Shown: positions 27,676 through 37,600, counted from the stretch's first letter. The stretch: DNA of 64,000 nt from Roseibium salinum (GCF_026240905.1 NZ_JAPEVI010000003.1:2170001-2234000), one strand, 5' to 3'. Program-made: numbers and translations. Notes: generated from the sequence alone by a model not told the origin.

Positions 27676-29531
27676 GATCCAGACTTCCCCTCCTGTTCGC
27701 GCTTCCCGTGTTGCTGGGCGCGTGTCTATGGGTCGGGTGGCTGGTACAAACACACCTGTCCGGACGGGCCAGCCTGCTGGACAGAGCGGAAACGGTTCTG
27801 CTGGACCTGCGCATTCTCGTGATTGGCCAGCGCAAGCCGCCTGATGACGTGGTGATCGTGGCGATTGACGACCGGACCGTGACTGCAGCGGGGCGGTACC
27901 CGATCGGCCGTGACAAGCTCGCCGGCCTTGTCGAGAAAATCAGACTGGCCGGTGCGCGGTCGCTGGCCATCGACATTCTGCTGATTGAAGAAACCACCCG
28001 CGCCGATGACGAACGCCTGGCGGAGGCAATCAGCAAGGTTCCGGCGGTGATCGCGGCGGCCGGACAGTTTGAAAGCAAGATCTCGGGCAGTGCCACTCTC
28101 CCTACGCCCGACACGGTCCTCTACCCCCTGCACGTGTTCAAGAGCGTCGCACGCACGGGCCTCGTCAATCTGGCGACCGATGCGGGCGGGACCCCGCGCC
28201 ATGTTCCGGTTGTCTTTACAACGGGGACCGGCCCGGAGCCGTCCTTCGTTCTTGCGGCGGTGGCGGCGCATCTCGGCGAAATGCCTTCCCTGGCGCACAA
28301 TGCCCTCAATATCGGTGACAGACAGCAGCCGCTCGATTTTGCCTTGCACATGCCACTGAACTATTATGGACCCGGCGGAACGGTTCGAACCATAAGCGCG
28401 CAGACGGTTCTTGACGGAGGCGAACCCGGCAAGCCGCTGGACGGGCGGCTTGTGCTGGTCGGAACGACAGCAGTCGGCGTAGGCGACAAGTTCGGCACAC
28501 CATTCGACCAGATCATGCCGGGGGTGGAAGTGATGGCGACGGGCATAGCGAATCTTCTCGACGGATCCGCCCTTGTCCGCAATGGCACCGTTCGCTGGAT
28601 CGATGCGATTGCCGCCGTGCTGCTGACCGCCGGGGCGCTCGCGACGCTGATCGTTCTGCCGCTGTCGCACGCAACCGTTCTCTACCTCCTGTCGCTCGCA
28701 GTGTGGATGGTGGCCATCACAGCCGGTTTCATGCAGGGGTTCTGGCTGAGCGGTGCCCTGCCGGTCGCGGCAAGTCTGCCACCGGTCGTTCTGCTTGCGA
28801 TCGTGAAGCAGGTCTATGACCGGCGGCAGGCGCGGCGGTTCGAAGTCGCCACCGATGCCCTCAGCCGCTTTCACGCGCCGGACCTTGCAAACCGGATTGC
28901 CGAGGATCCTGATTTCCTGCTCAGACCTGTCGAACAGGACGCAGCGATCCTTTTTGTCGATCTTGCCGGTTTCACCGGGCTCAGCGAACGAATGGGGCCG
29001 GTGCGAACGCGCGACATTCTCAAGACGTTTCATACGCTCGTGGTGAATGAGACGGTCGGCAACAACGGTGTCGTTTTGGATTTCATGGGAGACGGCGCGA
29101 TGATCTGTTTCGGCATAACAGGCGCCCGTCCCGGGAACGCCGATGATGCGGTCAGGTGCGCATTCGACCTTGTCGCCGCCGTGCGGGGCTGGATCGCGTC
29201 CTCCGGTTTGAACCTCGATATCACCGATGTGCGGGTGGGCGGGCATTTCGGCCCGGTCGTTCTGTCCCGCCTGGGTCACGACAGCCAGCAGCAGATTGCC
29301 GCGACAGGCGATTGCGTCAATGTTGCAAGCCGCCTTATGGAAGCGGGCAAGAGCTTCCAGACATCCGTTGCGCTTTCGCAAACCCTCATGTCTGCGGCAG
29401 GGTCATGCAAACCAGTTCCGCCGCGGATGGAAACGGTCGTCATCCGCGGCCGGCGCCAGGATATTCAGGCGGGGCTGTGGACGAGCGAGGAAGCCTGCGC
29501 TCTTAGTTCCAGCAACTTTGCCGCCGGCTGA
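27672..29531 (+). CDS. CHASE2-domain adenylate/guanylate cyclase
   Basis: 619 aa. N-terminal membrane helix (residues 5-25), periplasmic CHASE2 sensor (about 35-325; DDVVIVAIDDRTVTAAGRYP, LVGTTAVGVGDKFGTPFD), three further helices (about 325-385), then a class III nucleotide cyclase. Metal-binding Asp430 in ILFVDLAGFTG and Asp474 in DFMGDGAMICFG are both present, so it should be active. It converts ATP (or GTP) to the cyclic nucleotide inside the cell in response to a periplasmic signal. Coupled to the FecR gene and divergent from a Crp-like regulator. Confidence 0.93.
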   Translation: MRSRLPLLFALPVLLGACLWVGWLVQTHLSGRASLLDRAETVLLDLRILVIGQRKPPDDVVIVAIDDRTVTAAGRYPIGRDKLAGLVEKIRLAGARSLAIDILLIEETTRADDERLAEAISKVPAVIAAAGQFESKISGSATLPTPDTVLYPLHVFKSVARTGLVNLATDAGGTPRHVPVVFTTGTGPEPSFVLAAVAAHLGEMPSLAHNALNIGDRQQPLDFALHMPLNYYGPGGTVRTISAQTVLDGGEPGKPLDGRLVLVGTTAVGVGDKFGTPFDQIMPGVEVMATGIANLLDGSALVRNGTVRWIDAIAAVLLTAGALATLIVLPLSHATVLYLLSLAVWMVAITAGFMQGFWLSGALPVAASLPPVVLLAIVKQVYDRRQARRFEVATDALSRFHAPDLANRIAEDPDFLLRPVEQDAAILFVDLAGFTGLSERMGPVRTRDILKTFHTLVVNETVGNNGVVLDFMGDGAMICFGITGARPGNADDAVRCAFDLVAAVRGWIASSGLNLDITDVRVGGHFGPVVLSRLGHDSQQQIAATGDCVNVASRLMEAGKSFQTSVALSQTLMSAAGSCKPVPPRMETVVIRGRRQDIQAGLWTSEEACALSSSNFAAG

Positions 29532-29545
29532 GCGGCGGAGCCTCG

Positions 29546-29581
29546 CCAAAAAAACAGGGCCGCGCATTTCTCGCGGCCCTG
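29546..29581 (-). terminator. Rho-independent terminator downstream of fixK
   Basis: CAGGGCCGCG (29555-29564) pairs with CGCGGCCCTG (29572-29581), 10 bp perfect with a 7-nt loop. On the minus strand the stem is followed by seven T (29548-29554 on the plus strand is all A). It lies 32 nt after the fixK stop. The stem may also act weakly for the convergent cyclase gene. Confidence 0.88.
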
Positions 29582-29612
29582 TCGTTGCCTGATCGTTCAG
29601 CCGCGGCCGGTA

Positions 29613-30323
29613 TCAGTGCATACCGGTCATCTGGCACAGTCCGCACACCCTGTTGAGGTGGATACGGTCGGCCTTGTCGGCACGGATCACACCGCGGCGT
29701 TTCAGGTCGGACACCACCCGGCTGACGGTTTCGATAGTCAGCCCGAGATAGTCGGCAATTTCCTGACGGGTCATGTGCAGGTGCAGGTCGAAGCCGTCAT
29801 CGGCGTCTCCGACGGGGCCGATACAGCTGGCCCCACCGCGATCCGGAACCAGATACATCAGGAAGCTCGCGACGCGCTCGACCGCCGACTTGCGGCCGAG
29901 CAAGACCGCGTGCTCGTGGAGGGCGCGCATCTGGTTGGTCAGGCATTTTGCCAGGGAGCGCTGCAATTCGTCGGAGCGCTCGACATGCCGCAGTTCGATC
30001 TCCTGCACTTCCGCCTCGGTAAGCGTTTCGGCGGTGCAGTCATACTCGTCGCTGCCTGCCAGCCCGAAAACATCTCCCGGCCGCAAGACCTCCACAACCT
30101 GGCGGCGGCCATCGGGCAGGAGCTTGTAGAGCATCACCGACCCCTTGACCAATTCATAGAGCCGTTTGACCGGATCGCCCTGGTAATAGACGACGGCATG
30201 CGCGCCGTAGCGTGCGGCCTTGCCGCCAAAATCGGCAAACGACGTCTTGCCGGGAGCGCAAACGGGAGCGCCACTTGGCCTCACGCCGGAAATCTGACCT
30301 GCGCCAACATCGAAATATGCCAT
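29613..30323 (-). CDS. fixK: Crp/Fnr family regulator FixK
   Basis: 236 aa from ATG 30323 (MAYFDVGAGQISGVRPSG), with GGAGGG 6 nt upstream. Cyclic-nucleotide-like fold, then winged helix with MTRQEIADYLGLTIETVSRV; the E--SR recognition residues are those of FNR/FixK proteins that read TTGAT-N4-ATCAA. The N-terminal four-Cys cluster of FNR is missing, and the end CGLCQMTGMH is FixK-like. It should activate ccoNOQP and hemN. It lies downstream of fixLJ with FixJ-like repeats in its promoter. Confidence 0.9.
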   Translation of the reverse strand: MAYFDVGAGQISGVRPSGAPVCAPGKTSFADFGGKAARYGAHAVVYYQGDPVKRLYELVKGSVMLYKLLPDGRRQVVEVLRPGDVFGLAGSDEYDCTAETLTEAEVQEIELRHVERSDELQRSLAKCLTNQMRALHEHAVLLGRKSAVERVASFLMYLVPDRGGASCIGPVGDADDGFDLHLHMTRQEIADYLGLTIETVSRVVSDLKRRGVIRADKADRIHLNRVCGLCQMTGMH

Positions 30324-30758
30324 AAAACCCTCCTTCGTGCAGACATGCACGGCTATGACTGCAAGATCAGCGGCTTTTGCTTGGGGAGGTACTTAAACGC
30401 CTGGGAGGAGATTGAGTAGTCCTGACCGCTGATACCTGGCGCCCCGTCCGACGCCCTGTAACTCACCAGTCGACACTAACCATCTAAATGCGTTAGTGAA
30501 ATTCGGTCCAATGCGTAAGAGAAACTACATATGAGGTCGATTGACGCAGATGCAGATAACCTGTCATCGATGATGACTTGAGCGTCGGTTTTATTAGATA
30601 AATTCTAAACTTGCGGGGATTTTTGACCGTCGCCCGGGAAGTCCGGGACAATCATTGCTGCGTTTTGTTCTGTCCGATCATGTAATCAGCGAAATTGCTC
30701 ACCTATCAAGACATACGTCCGAAACCCGGCACATCGCTGCGGATCACGTGGCAGCGTT
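30324..30758. other. 435-nt intergenic region upstream of fixK
   Basis: AT-richer than its surroundings, especially 30470-30620. No gene is seen. It contains the tandem FixJ-like repeats at 30487-30528. The spacing (160-205 nt before the fixK start) implies a 5' leader of roughly 100 nt if the sites act at the usual distance. The side nearest the receiver gene holds nothing I can name. Confidence 0.6.
30487..30528 (-). promoter_or_regulatory. Tandem FixJ-box-like repeats upstream of fixK
   Basis: Two 15-nt direct repeats, AATGCGTTAGTGAAA (30487-30501) and AATGCGTAAGAGAAA (30510-30524), differ at two positions and start 23 nt apart (about two helical turns). Extended, the second reads GTAGTTTCTCTTAC on the minus strand (30515-30528), close to the FixJ site described for rhizobial fixK promoters. 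Phospho-FixJ binding here would activate fixK. Confidence 0.65.
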
Positions 30759-31100
30759 TCAGTTCATCGCCTTCGTGATCATTTCGATGGACAGCGGCTT
30801 TCGCAATATTTTCAGCCCGGGCAGAGCCTTCAGGTGCGTCAGAAGTCTCGCCTGTGGTTTGCCGGTTATGGCAAGGATCCTTGGCGGATCGGGCAGGTGT
30901 CTTATTTTGCGAATGACATCGACGCCGCTTATGCCGGGCAGGCCGAGGTCGATAATGACCCAGTCCTCCGAAGCCAGCTCTGCACGGGCCAGGAAGGTTT
31001 CGCCGTCAGGATATGTCACTGGACGATGTTCGAGCCCTTCGAGCGCCACAGCCAGCGCGTCGGCAACCGCCTCATCGTCTTCGATGATATGAATGTTCAC
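30759..31100 (-). CDS. Single-domain response regulator in the fixLJ-fixK locus
   Basis: 113 aa from GTG 31100 (VNIHIIEDDEAVADALAVAL); another GTG at 31112 is possible and both are preceded by GAGG, so the start is uncertain. A receiver only: acidic pair in IIEDDEA, phosphoacceptor Asp51 in VIIDLGLPG, Thr79 in LAITGKP, Lys101 in LRKPLS. There is no output domain. It follows fixJ by about 150 nt on the same strand. It could draw phosphate from FixL or bind it as an antagonist, a role played by the unrelated FixT in Sinorhizobium; this is inference. Confidence 0.85.
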   Translation of the reverse strand: MNIHIIEDDEAVADALAVALEGLEHRPVTYPDGETFLARAELASEDWVIIDLGLPGISGVDVIRKIRHLPDPPRILAITGKPQARLLTHLKALPGLKILRKPLSIEMITKAMN

Positions 31101-31249
31101 TAAAAAAAACACATCCTCAAGGCGCGGCGGTATTGCCGTGCCACTGGCTATAAATAAGCCAGAATCTCACCTTTCGATGTACGGAAAAATACGGTATCGC
31201 AGCACTACTTATCTGATTTTTCGCTGGCTACCGGCAGGTTTCCGTATCG

Positions 31250-31861
31250 TCAACCTGCTGTGGGATGGCCTAGTACGATGCGCACAAGATCAGCTGCGTT
31301 GCGCGCACCCAGTTTTTCCATGATCCGGGCGCGGTGGACTTCGACCGTTCTCGGGCTGATGCCAAGCGTTCTGCCGGCTTCCTTGTTGGAGGCGCCTTCC
31401 GTGATTTCCTTCACCACCTCCAGTTCACGCCGGGTGAGTAGTTCCGCACCGGGGAACGAGACATTCTTCTCGATCGGCTGCCGCTCGTTCATGGCGGCAA
31501 TGCCTTCTTTCACCCGCTCCAGCACCGTTTCGGCGTTAAACGGCTTTTCGACGAAATCAAAGGCACCGTTCCGGATGGCCTCGACGGCCATCGGGATATC
31601 GCCCTGCCCTGAAATGATGAAAATCGGCGCCGGATAGTTCTCCGCATTCAGCGCCTTGAGGATTTCGATCCCCGAACGGCCGGGCATGTGCACGTCCAGC
31701 ATGACACAGGCCGGAACGGCCCTGCTCGCGGAATCGATGAAAGTATCCCCGTCCGAGAAGGTCTCGACCACATACCCTTCCATGTTGAACAGGACCGACA
31801 GGGCATCGCGCACCGCTGGGTCATCGTCAACGATATAAATGGCGTCCGCGTCAGCGCTCAT
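31250..31861 (-). CDS. fixJ: Response regulator FixJ
   Basis: 203 aa. Receiver domain with IYIVDDDPAVRDALSVLF, phosphoacceptor Asp56 in VMLDVHMPG, and EKPFNAETVLERV; linker; LuxR/NarL-type HTH with LTRRELEVVKEITEGASNKE and LGISPRTVEVHRARIMEKLG. Length and spacing match rhizobial FixJ. When phosphorylated by FixL under low oxygen it activates fixK. It starts 6 nt after the fixL stop, so one operon. Confidence 0.95.
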   Translation of the reverse strand: MSADADAIYIVDDDPAVRDALSVLFNMEGYVVETFSDGDTFIDSASRAVPACVMLDVHMPGRSGIEILKALNAENYPAPIFIISGQGDIPMAVEAIRNGAFDFVEKPFNAETVLERVKEGIAAMNERQPIEKNVSFPGAELLTRRELEVVKEITEGASNKEAGRTLGISPRTVEVHRARIMEKLGARNAADLVRIVLGHPTAG

Positions 31862-31867
31862 ATCCGT

Positions 31868-33064
31868 CTATTCCTCAGCTATTTGATTCTTCATAAGAGA
31901 GTTCAGGTGCCGCGACGCAGAGTCATCCGGCAAATCCACGGGCAAAGTCAGCAGGAACGACGCCCCGCCGCCGTCCGGCTGCGGCTCAAGCCTCAAATCG
32001 CCGCCGTGATTTTGCGCAATGGAGCGGGAAATCGCCAATCCCAATCCGACGCCCTTTTCCTTCACGCCACTAAAGGCCCGGAACAGGCTTTCCACAAGCT
32101 CCCTGGGGACACCCGGCCCGTTGTCCCTGACGCGGAATTCCAGCGCGTCCCCATTTCTGTGGACGGACAACGTAACCTTCTTGTCCGCCAGGTCCGAAAC
32201 CGCTTCGCGCGCATTGCGCAGGAGATTGATCAGGATCTGCCGGATCTGCACCGGATCCGCCATGAGTGGCGGGAGTTCGGGTTCCACTTCGGCATGAAGA
32301 TAGGCCGCACCTTCACCGCTTCCAAGCTCCGCCATTTCCAGGCAGTTTCTCACAAGCTCCTGAACGTCCAAGGTCTCGCGCGCAGGCGCCTTCTTCTCAA
32401 CGAGCTGACGCATGCGCTGGATGATTTCGCCCGCTCTTTCCGCCTCGCGGACGGCCTTGTCGATCACTTCGAGAATCAAGGGATCAAGCGAGGCATCCGC
32501 CTTGGCCCTGCGCGACACCGACTGCAGGTAGAGCAATATGGCGGTCAGGGGCTGGTTGAGCTCGTGGGCGATCGCCGCGCCCATTTCATCCAGGGCGCTG
32601 ATCCGGGTCATATGGAGGAGCTGCGCCTGGGCCTTGGCGAGCCTGTCCTCCATCTGCTTGCGCGACCGCAGGTCACGCAAGATGCCGATGAATTGCCGCC
32701 CGGCGGGCGTGGAAGCCTCGCCGACGGAGAGTTCGATCGGGAAGACCGTTCCGTCCTTGTGCCGGCCCTGCACTTCCCGGCCTATGCCGATGATCTTCCT
32801 TTCGCCTGTTTCCAGGTAATTGTTCAGGTAGGCGTCATGTGCCCGCGCATAGTCTTCCGGCATGATCCGGTTGACGTTTCGCCCCAGAAGATCCGCCGCT
32901 TCGTAGCCGAAGAGGTCCTCGCAGGCCTTGTTGAAGGACAGGACCTGCCCCCGGTCGTTGATGACGACAATGCCGTCTGCGGCCGTGTCGAACACGCTTG
33001 CCAGACGCGCCTCCGACTCCGCCGCATTTTCTCTGTTCTGGTCTACGACCTCGTCGCCTGACAT
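31868..33064 (-). CDS. fixL: Oxygen-sensing haem-PAS histidine kinase FixL
   Basis: 398 aa from ATG 33064 (MSGDEVVDQNRENAAE), AAGGGC upstream. The PAS domain (about 18-130) has the FixL haem signature: proximal His76 in YARAHDAYLNNYLETGERKI and Arg96 in IIGIGREVQG, spaced 20 residues as His200/Arg220 of Bradyrhizobium FixL. Kinase His167 in IAHELNQPLTAI; ATPase motifs LINLLRNAREAV, DNGPGVP and KGVGLGLAISRSI. No membrane helices, so a soluble FixL of the Bradyrhizobium type. It autophosphorylates when haem loses O2 and passes phosphate to FixJ. Confidence 0.96.
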   Translation of the reverse strand: MSGDEVVDQNRENAAESEARLASVFDTAADGIVVINDRGQVLSFNKACEDLFGYEAADLLGRNVNRIMPEDYARAHDAYLNNYLETGERKIIGIGREVQGRHKDGTVFPIELSVGEASTPAGRQFIGILRDLRSRKQMEDRLAKAQAQLLHMTRISALDEMGAAIAHELNQPLTAILLYLQSVSRRAKADASLDPLILEVIDKAVREAERAGEIIQRMRQLVEKKAPARETLDVQELVRNCLEMAELGSGEGAAYLHAEVEPELPPLMADPVQIRQILINLLRNAREAVSDLADKKVTLSVHRNGDALEFRVRDNGPGVPRELVESLFRAFSGVKEKGVGLGLAISRSIAQNHGGDLRLEPQPDGGGASFLLTLPVDLPDDSASRHLNSLMKNQIAEE

Positions 33065-33138
33065 CGCGGTGCCCTTGTGGAAATCCAATCCATCCAAGGT
33101 TAAGGGCTTTCACGTATGCCAGCAACCCGTGAGTTCAT

Positions 33139-34311
33139 CTAAATCTCTGTCAACCAAACGCTAATTCGTCGCACGGCTTCCTCGAGATGATCCGCCCGGC
33201 GGGCATAGCAAAGGCGCAGATAATGCTCGCCACCGGGGCCGAAGGCGGTTCCCGGTGCCAGCCCGACGCCGGTCTGCCGCACGAGATCAAGCGCGAAGCC
33301 GCGTGTATCGGTGACGCCATCGATTGAAAAGAAAAGATAAAATGCACCTTCGGGCGGCAGCACTTTCACCCGGTTGAGGCCTTGCAGCCCTCTCAACACG
33401 CAGTCCCTGCCCTCACGCGCCCGTGCCACCTGCTGCTGGAGGAAATCCCGGCCCTCGGTCAGCGCCGCGACGGCTCCCCACTGGGAAAAGGAGGGAACGC
33501 CGGATGTGGAATACTGGATGAGATTTTCGAACACCTGCCCCAGCACCGCGGGTGCGGAAATCCAGCCAACGCGCCAGCCCGTCATTGCCCAGTTCTTCGA
33601 CATGGAATTGACGAAGATAATCTGGTCGTCTTCCTCGGCGATATCGTAAAACGACGGCGCCCGCGCCCCGTCGCCGTAATGGAACAGCGCGTAGATCTCG
33701 TCGGCGATGATCCAGAGCCCATGCTTGCGGGCAAGGTCCAGAAACTCGCGCAGCAGCCCCTGATGTGCCACCCAGCCGGTCGGATTGCAGGGCGAATTGA
33801 GAAACAGCGCCGTGGTTCGCGGTGTGATCGCCGCCTCGATATCGTCAAGATGCAGCCGCCAGCCGCCGTCCTCCTCGCGCAGCGGAACGGAGACGGCACG
33901 GGCACCGTGGATGCCGATGGCGGCACTGATATTCGGCCAGGCGGGTGTCGGCACGATCACTTCCGTGCCCGCGCTGCAGACCGCCTGAACAGCGAGTTGG
34001 ATGGACTGCATGCCGGAGCCGGTTACGAAAAACCGTTCCGGCGAGAACTCCCGTCCGTAGAGGTCCAGGTGATAGTCGGCAAGCGCCTGGCGCAGCTGCG
34101 GAATGCCGCGTTGATAGGTGTAGAAGGTTTCGCCCCGGCCAAGGGATGCCTTTGCGGCTTCGCAGATGAAATCGGGCGTTGCCAGATCGCCTTCGCCGGC
34201 CCAGAGCGGGATCAGATCGGCTTTCCCCCGGCCGGCGTTGAACACTTCGACAATTCCGCTTTCCGGCGCATTTCGCGATTCCGGACTCAGTCTTTGGATC
34301 AGGCTGGACAA
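33139..34311 (-). CDS. Class I/II PLP-dependent aminotransferase
   Basis: 390 aa if started at TTG 34311, which has AAGGGA about 8 nt upstream; a GTG at 34398 would add 29 residues without a ribosome site. Motifs: IPLWAGEGDLATPDF, YTYQRGIPQLRQALADYH, NSPCNPTGWV (Asn and Pro of the PLP pocket), ADEIYALFHYG (Asp and Tyr) and SMSKNWAMTGWRVGW with the Schiff-base Lys, and C-terminal YLRLCYA with the carboxylate-binding Arg. Aspartate/alanine-type aminotransferase, cytoplasmic; the exact amino acid is unclear. Monocistronic. Confidence 0.9.
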   Translation of the reverse strand: MSSLIQRLSPESRNAPESGIVEVFNAGRGKADLIPLWAGEGDLATPDFICEAAKASLGRGETFYTYQRGIPQLRQALADYHLDLYGREFSPERFFVTGSGMQSIQLAVQAVCSAGTEVIVPTPAWPNISAAIGIHGARAVSVPLREEDGGWRLHLDDIEAAITPRTTALFLNSPCNPTGWVAHQGLLREFLDLARKHGLWIIADEIYALFHYGDGARAPSFYDIAEEDDQIIFVNSMSKNWAMTGWRVGWISAPAVLGQVFENLIQYSTSGVPSFSQWGAVAALTEGRDFLQQQVARAREGRDCVLRGLQGLNRVKVLPPEGAFYLFFSIDGVTDTRGFALDLVRQTGVGLAPGTAFGPGGEHYLRLCYARRADHLEEAVRRISVWLTEI

Positions 34312-34642
34312 TTGGGAGATCCCTTCGATTTCAGATTGCGGCCAACATAGCCGGTTTGCCCGCGCATGATTTATGAAAGGATGTGAAGATGACTTCACGA
34401 ACAGTGATCGATCCGAGGCAGCCAGGCGTCGGTTTTAACCCCGCATCGCCGCCCCGAAACGAAATCCGCACGATGCAGGATCTGGGAAATGCGGGCCGAT
34501 ACGTCCTTGTTCGCAAGACGAATAGACAGACGGGATCAGCTGTGATCCGATCTGTTTCGGCAGCGGAAAAATCCGCCACGGGAATCAAGCGCGCAGAACG
34601 CTTGTGACAACAGCCACAGGGAGGACGGTACGCCGGATCTGA
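34312..34642. other. Intergenic region between aminotransferase and hybrid kinase
   Basis: About 330 nt. It holds one plus-strand frame (34389-34607, MTSRTVIDPRQPGVGFNPAS, 72 aa) with AAAGG 8 nt upstream, but no recognised family and ordinary composition, so I do not call it a gene. The GGGAGG at 34619 serves the kinase start at 34643 poorly (about 18 nt). No clear operator or terminator. Confidence 0.4.
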
Positions 34643-37600
34643 ATGCACGGATGGATCGTGATACTGGCCGCAGCGGCCTATATCCTGCTTTTGTTTGCGA
34701 TCGCCAGCTATGGCGACCGGGTGCCGAGCCGCTACTCTTCGAGAACCGGCGGCCGGCCCTTCATCTATGCGCTGTCGCTTTCGGTCTACTGCACGTCCTG
34801 GACGTTTTTCGGGTCCGTCGGCAATGCCAGCCGGACCGGCGCGGAATTCCTGACGATCTATATCGGCCCCTTTCTCGTCTTCGCCCTCGGTTATCCGCTG
34901 ATCAGCCGGATCATCCGGATTTCCAAGACCGAAAGCATAACCTCGATCGCCGATTTCATCGGCGCGCGTTACGGCAAGAGCCAGTCGGTCGCGGCGCTCG
35001 CAACCCTGATTGCGGTAATCGGCGTCGTTCCCTATATCGCCCTGCAGCTCAAGGCCGTGTCGCTGTCCATCACGACCATGATCGGTCCGCTGATCGGTCC
35101 CGGCGATAATTTCAACCTCGTTTTCGACGACATCACGTTGCTGATCGCTCTCGGCATGGCGATCTTCAGCTGGGCCTTCGGCACGCGGCATATCGATGCG
35201 ACCGAGCATCAGGAAGGGCTGATGCTGGCGATCGCGGCCGAGGCGATCGTCAAGCTCATCGCCTTTCTCGCCGTTGGCGTGTGGGTCACCTATTTCCTTT
35301 ACGAAGGTCCCGTCGACCTGTTCAAGGCAATATCGGGAGCGCCGGAAGTCGCGGCCGTTTTCCAGGGTCCGTTCAATATCGACAACTGGGTGGTCATGTC
35401 CGTCTTGTCCGCCTTTGCCGTTCTGCTTCTTCCGCGACAGTTCCACGTTACCGTGACGGAAAACAATTCCGATGCCGAGCTGCGGCGGGCCAGGTGGATG
35501 TTTCCCGCCTACCTGGTGCTCATCAACCTCTTCGTCGTCCCGATCGCGGCTGCCGGCCTGCTCCGCTTCGGCCAGGACATCAACCCGGACACATTCGTTC
35601 TGGCGCTGCCGATAGACGCCGGCCAGAACTGGCTTGCCCTGTTCGCGTTCATCGGCGGACTGTCGGCCGCAACGGCCATGGTGATCGTGGCAACGGTTGC
35701 CCTGGCAATCATGATCTCCAACGACATCGTCGTCCCGTGGCTGCTGCGCCGTCATGGCGAAGCCGAGATCATCAATGCCAGCGGCCGCGACATGAGCAGT
35801 CAGCTGCTGACGATCCGGCGCCTTGCGATCTTCGCGATCCTGCTGCTTGCCTATGCCTATTACAAGGCCGCGGGCGATACCGCCGCGCTGGTTTCGATCG
35901 GCCTTTTGTCCTTCGCCGCGATTGCCCAGTTCGCCCCCGCTTTCGTCGGAGCCCTGTTCTGGCGCAGGGCAACCTCCGTGGGGGCGCTTGCAGGCCTCAG
36001 CGGCGGCATCCTCATCTGGGCCTATACGCTGCTGCTGCCGACATTTGCGCAATCCAACCTGATGTCGTCGGGATTTCTGGAGACCGGTCCGTTCGGCATC
36101 TGGTTCCTCAAGCCTCAATCGATTCTCGGCCTGCAGATCGACCCATTTATTCATGGAACGCTCTGGAGCCTGGCCATCAACATCGTCCTTTTCGTCGGCT
36201 GCTCCTTCTTGAGAAAACCGCTGCCGGCGGAAACCCTGCAGGCAAACGTCTTCGTGCCGGCCGAACTCGCCCCCTCCCCCAATCTGCGCTACTGGCGCAC
36301 GTCGGTCACCGCGGGGGATCTGCAGGCGACCGTTGCCCGCTACCTCGGGGAGGAACGGACCGAGCGCTCCTTCCAGCGATTTGCCAGCGAACGGGGGATC
36401 CAGCTCGATCCAAACATGCTGGCAGACGCCAATCTGCTGCGCTTCTCCGAACAGCTTCTGGCAAGCGCCATCGGCGCCGCCTCTTCCCGGCTCGTCCTGA
36501 CGCTGATGCTCAAGCGGTACGACCCCTCGACCAAGGGCGCGGTCAAACTGCTGGACGATGCCTCGATCGCCATCCAGTACAACCGGGACCTCCTGCAGAC
36601 CGCGCTCAATCAGGTCCGGCAGGGGCTCGGGGTGTTTGACCGTGACCTGCGGCTGATCTGCTGGAACCGGCAGTTCCGCGACCTTCTGGGACTGCCGGCG
36701 GAATTCGGCCAGGTGGGGACGACGCTCGACACGATCCTGCGTTACAACGCCGAGCGCGGCGAGCACGGACCGGGCCCGGTGGAAGCGATCGTCGACGACC
36801 GGATCGAGAAGCTCGTCATGATCCAGGAAACCTTTCAGGAGCGGCTGGCCACGAGCGACACGGTCCTGGAAGTGCGCATCAGCCCCATGCCCGACGGCGG
36901 CATCGTGGTGACCTATACCGATATTACCGAACGCGTGATGGCCGAAGATGCGCTTGCCCGGGCGAACGAGACACTTGAACGCCGTGTCCGGGAGCGAACC
37001 GAAGAACTGACCCACGTGAACGAACGACTGGTCGAGGCCACCCGGGCCTCGGAGGAAGCCAATATCGGCAAGACCCGTTTCCTGGCCGCGGCCGGCCACG
37101 ACATCCTGCAGCCGCTGAATGCCGCCCGCCTCTACGCCTCCGTTCTGGTCGACAAGCTCAAGGACGGCAACGAGGGAACGCTCGTCAAGAATGTCGAGTC
37201 GGCGCTGGAATCGGTTGAGGACATCCTGGGGGCCGTTCTCGATATTTCGCGCCTGGACACCGGCGCCCTGAAACCGGAGCCGACCGTCTTCCGCCTCGAC
37301 GAGCTGTTGCGCGGCCTTGCGCTCGATTTCCAGCCGGTCGCGGAGGACAAGGGATTGGAGCTGCGCATCGTGCCGACGTCCGTATCGGTGCGCACGGACC
37401 GGCGTCTCCTGCGCCGGCTGCTTCAGAACCTGGTTTCCAATGCACTCAAATACACGCAGGACGGCAAGGTTCTGGTCGGCTGCCGCAGGCGCGGCAATCG
37501 GGTGCTGGTGGAGGTGCACGACACGGGGATGGGCATTCCCAAGAGCAAGCAGAAGGCGATCTTCCAGGAATTCCACCGCCTCGATGACGGCATGCGGATG

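Noticed and set aside
31144..31162. CTGGCT-N7-AGCCAG hairpin between fixJ and the receiver gene
   Set aside because: Stem of six pairs, no T-run after it on the minus strand; not enough for a terminator call.
34389..34607. 72-aa plus-strand frame with AAAGG upstream
   Set aside because: No family resemblance, and it may overlap the 5' end of the aminotransferase if the longer start is used; evidence too thin for a gene call.
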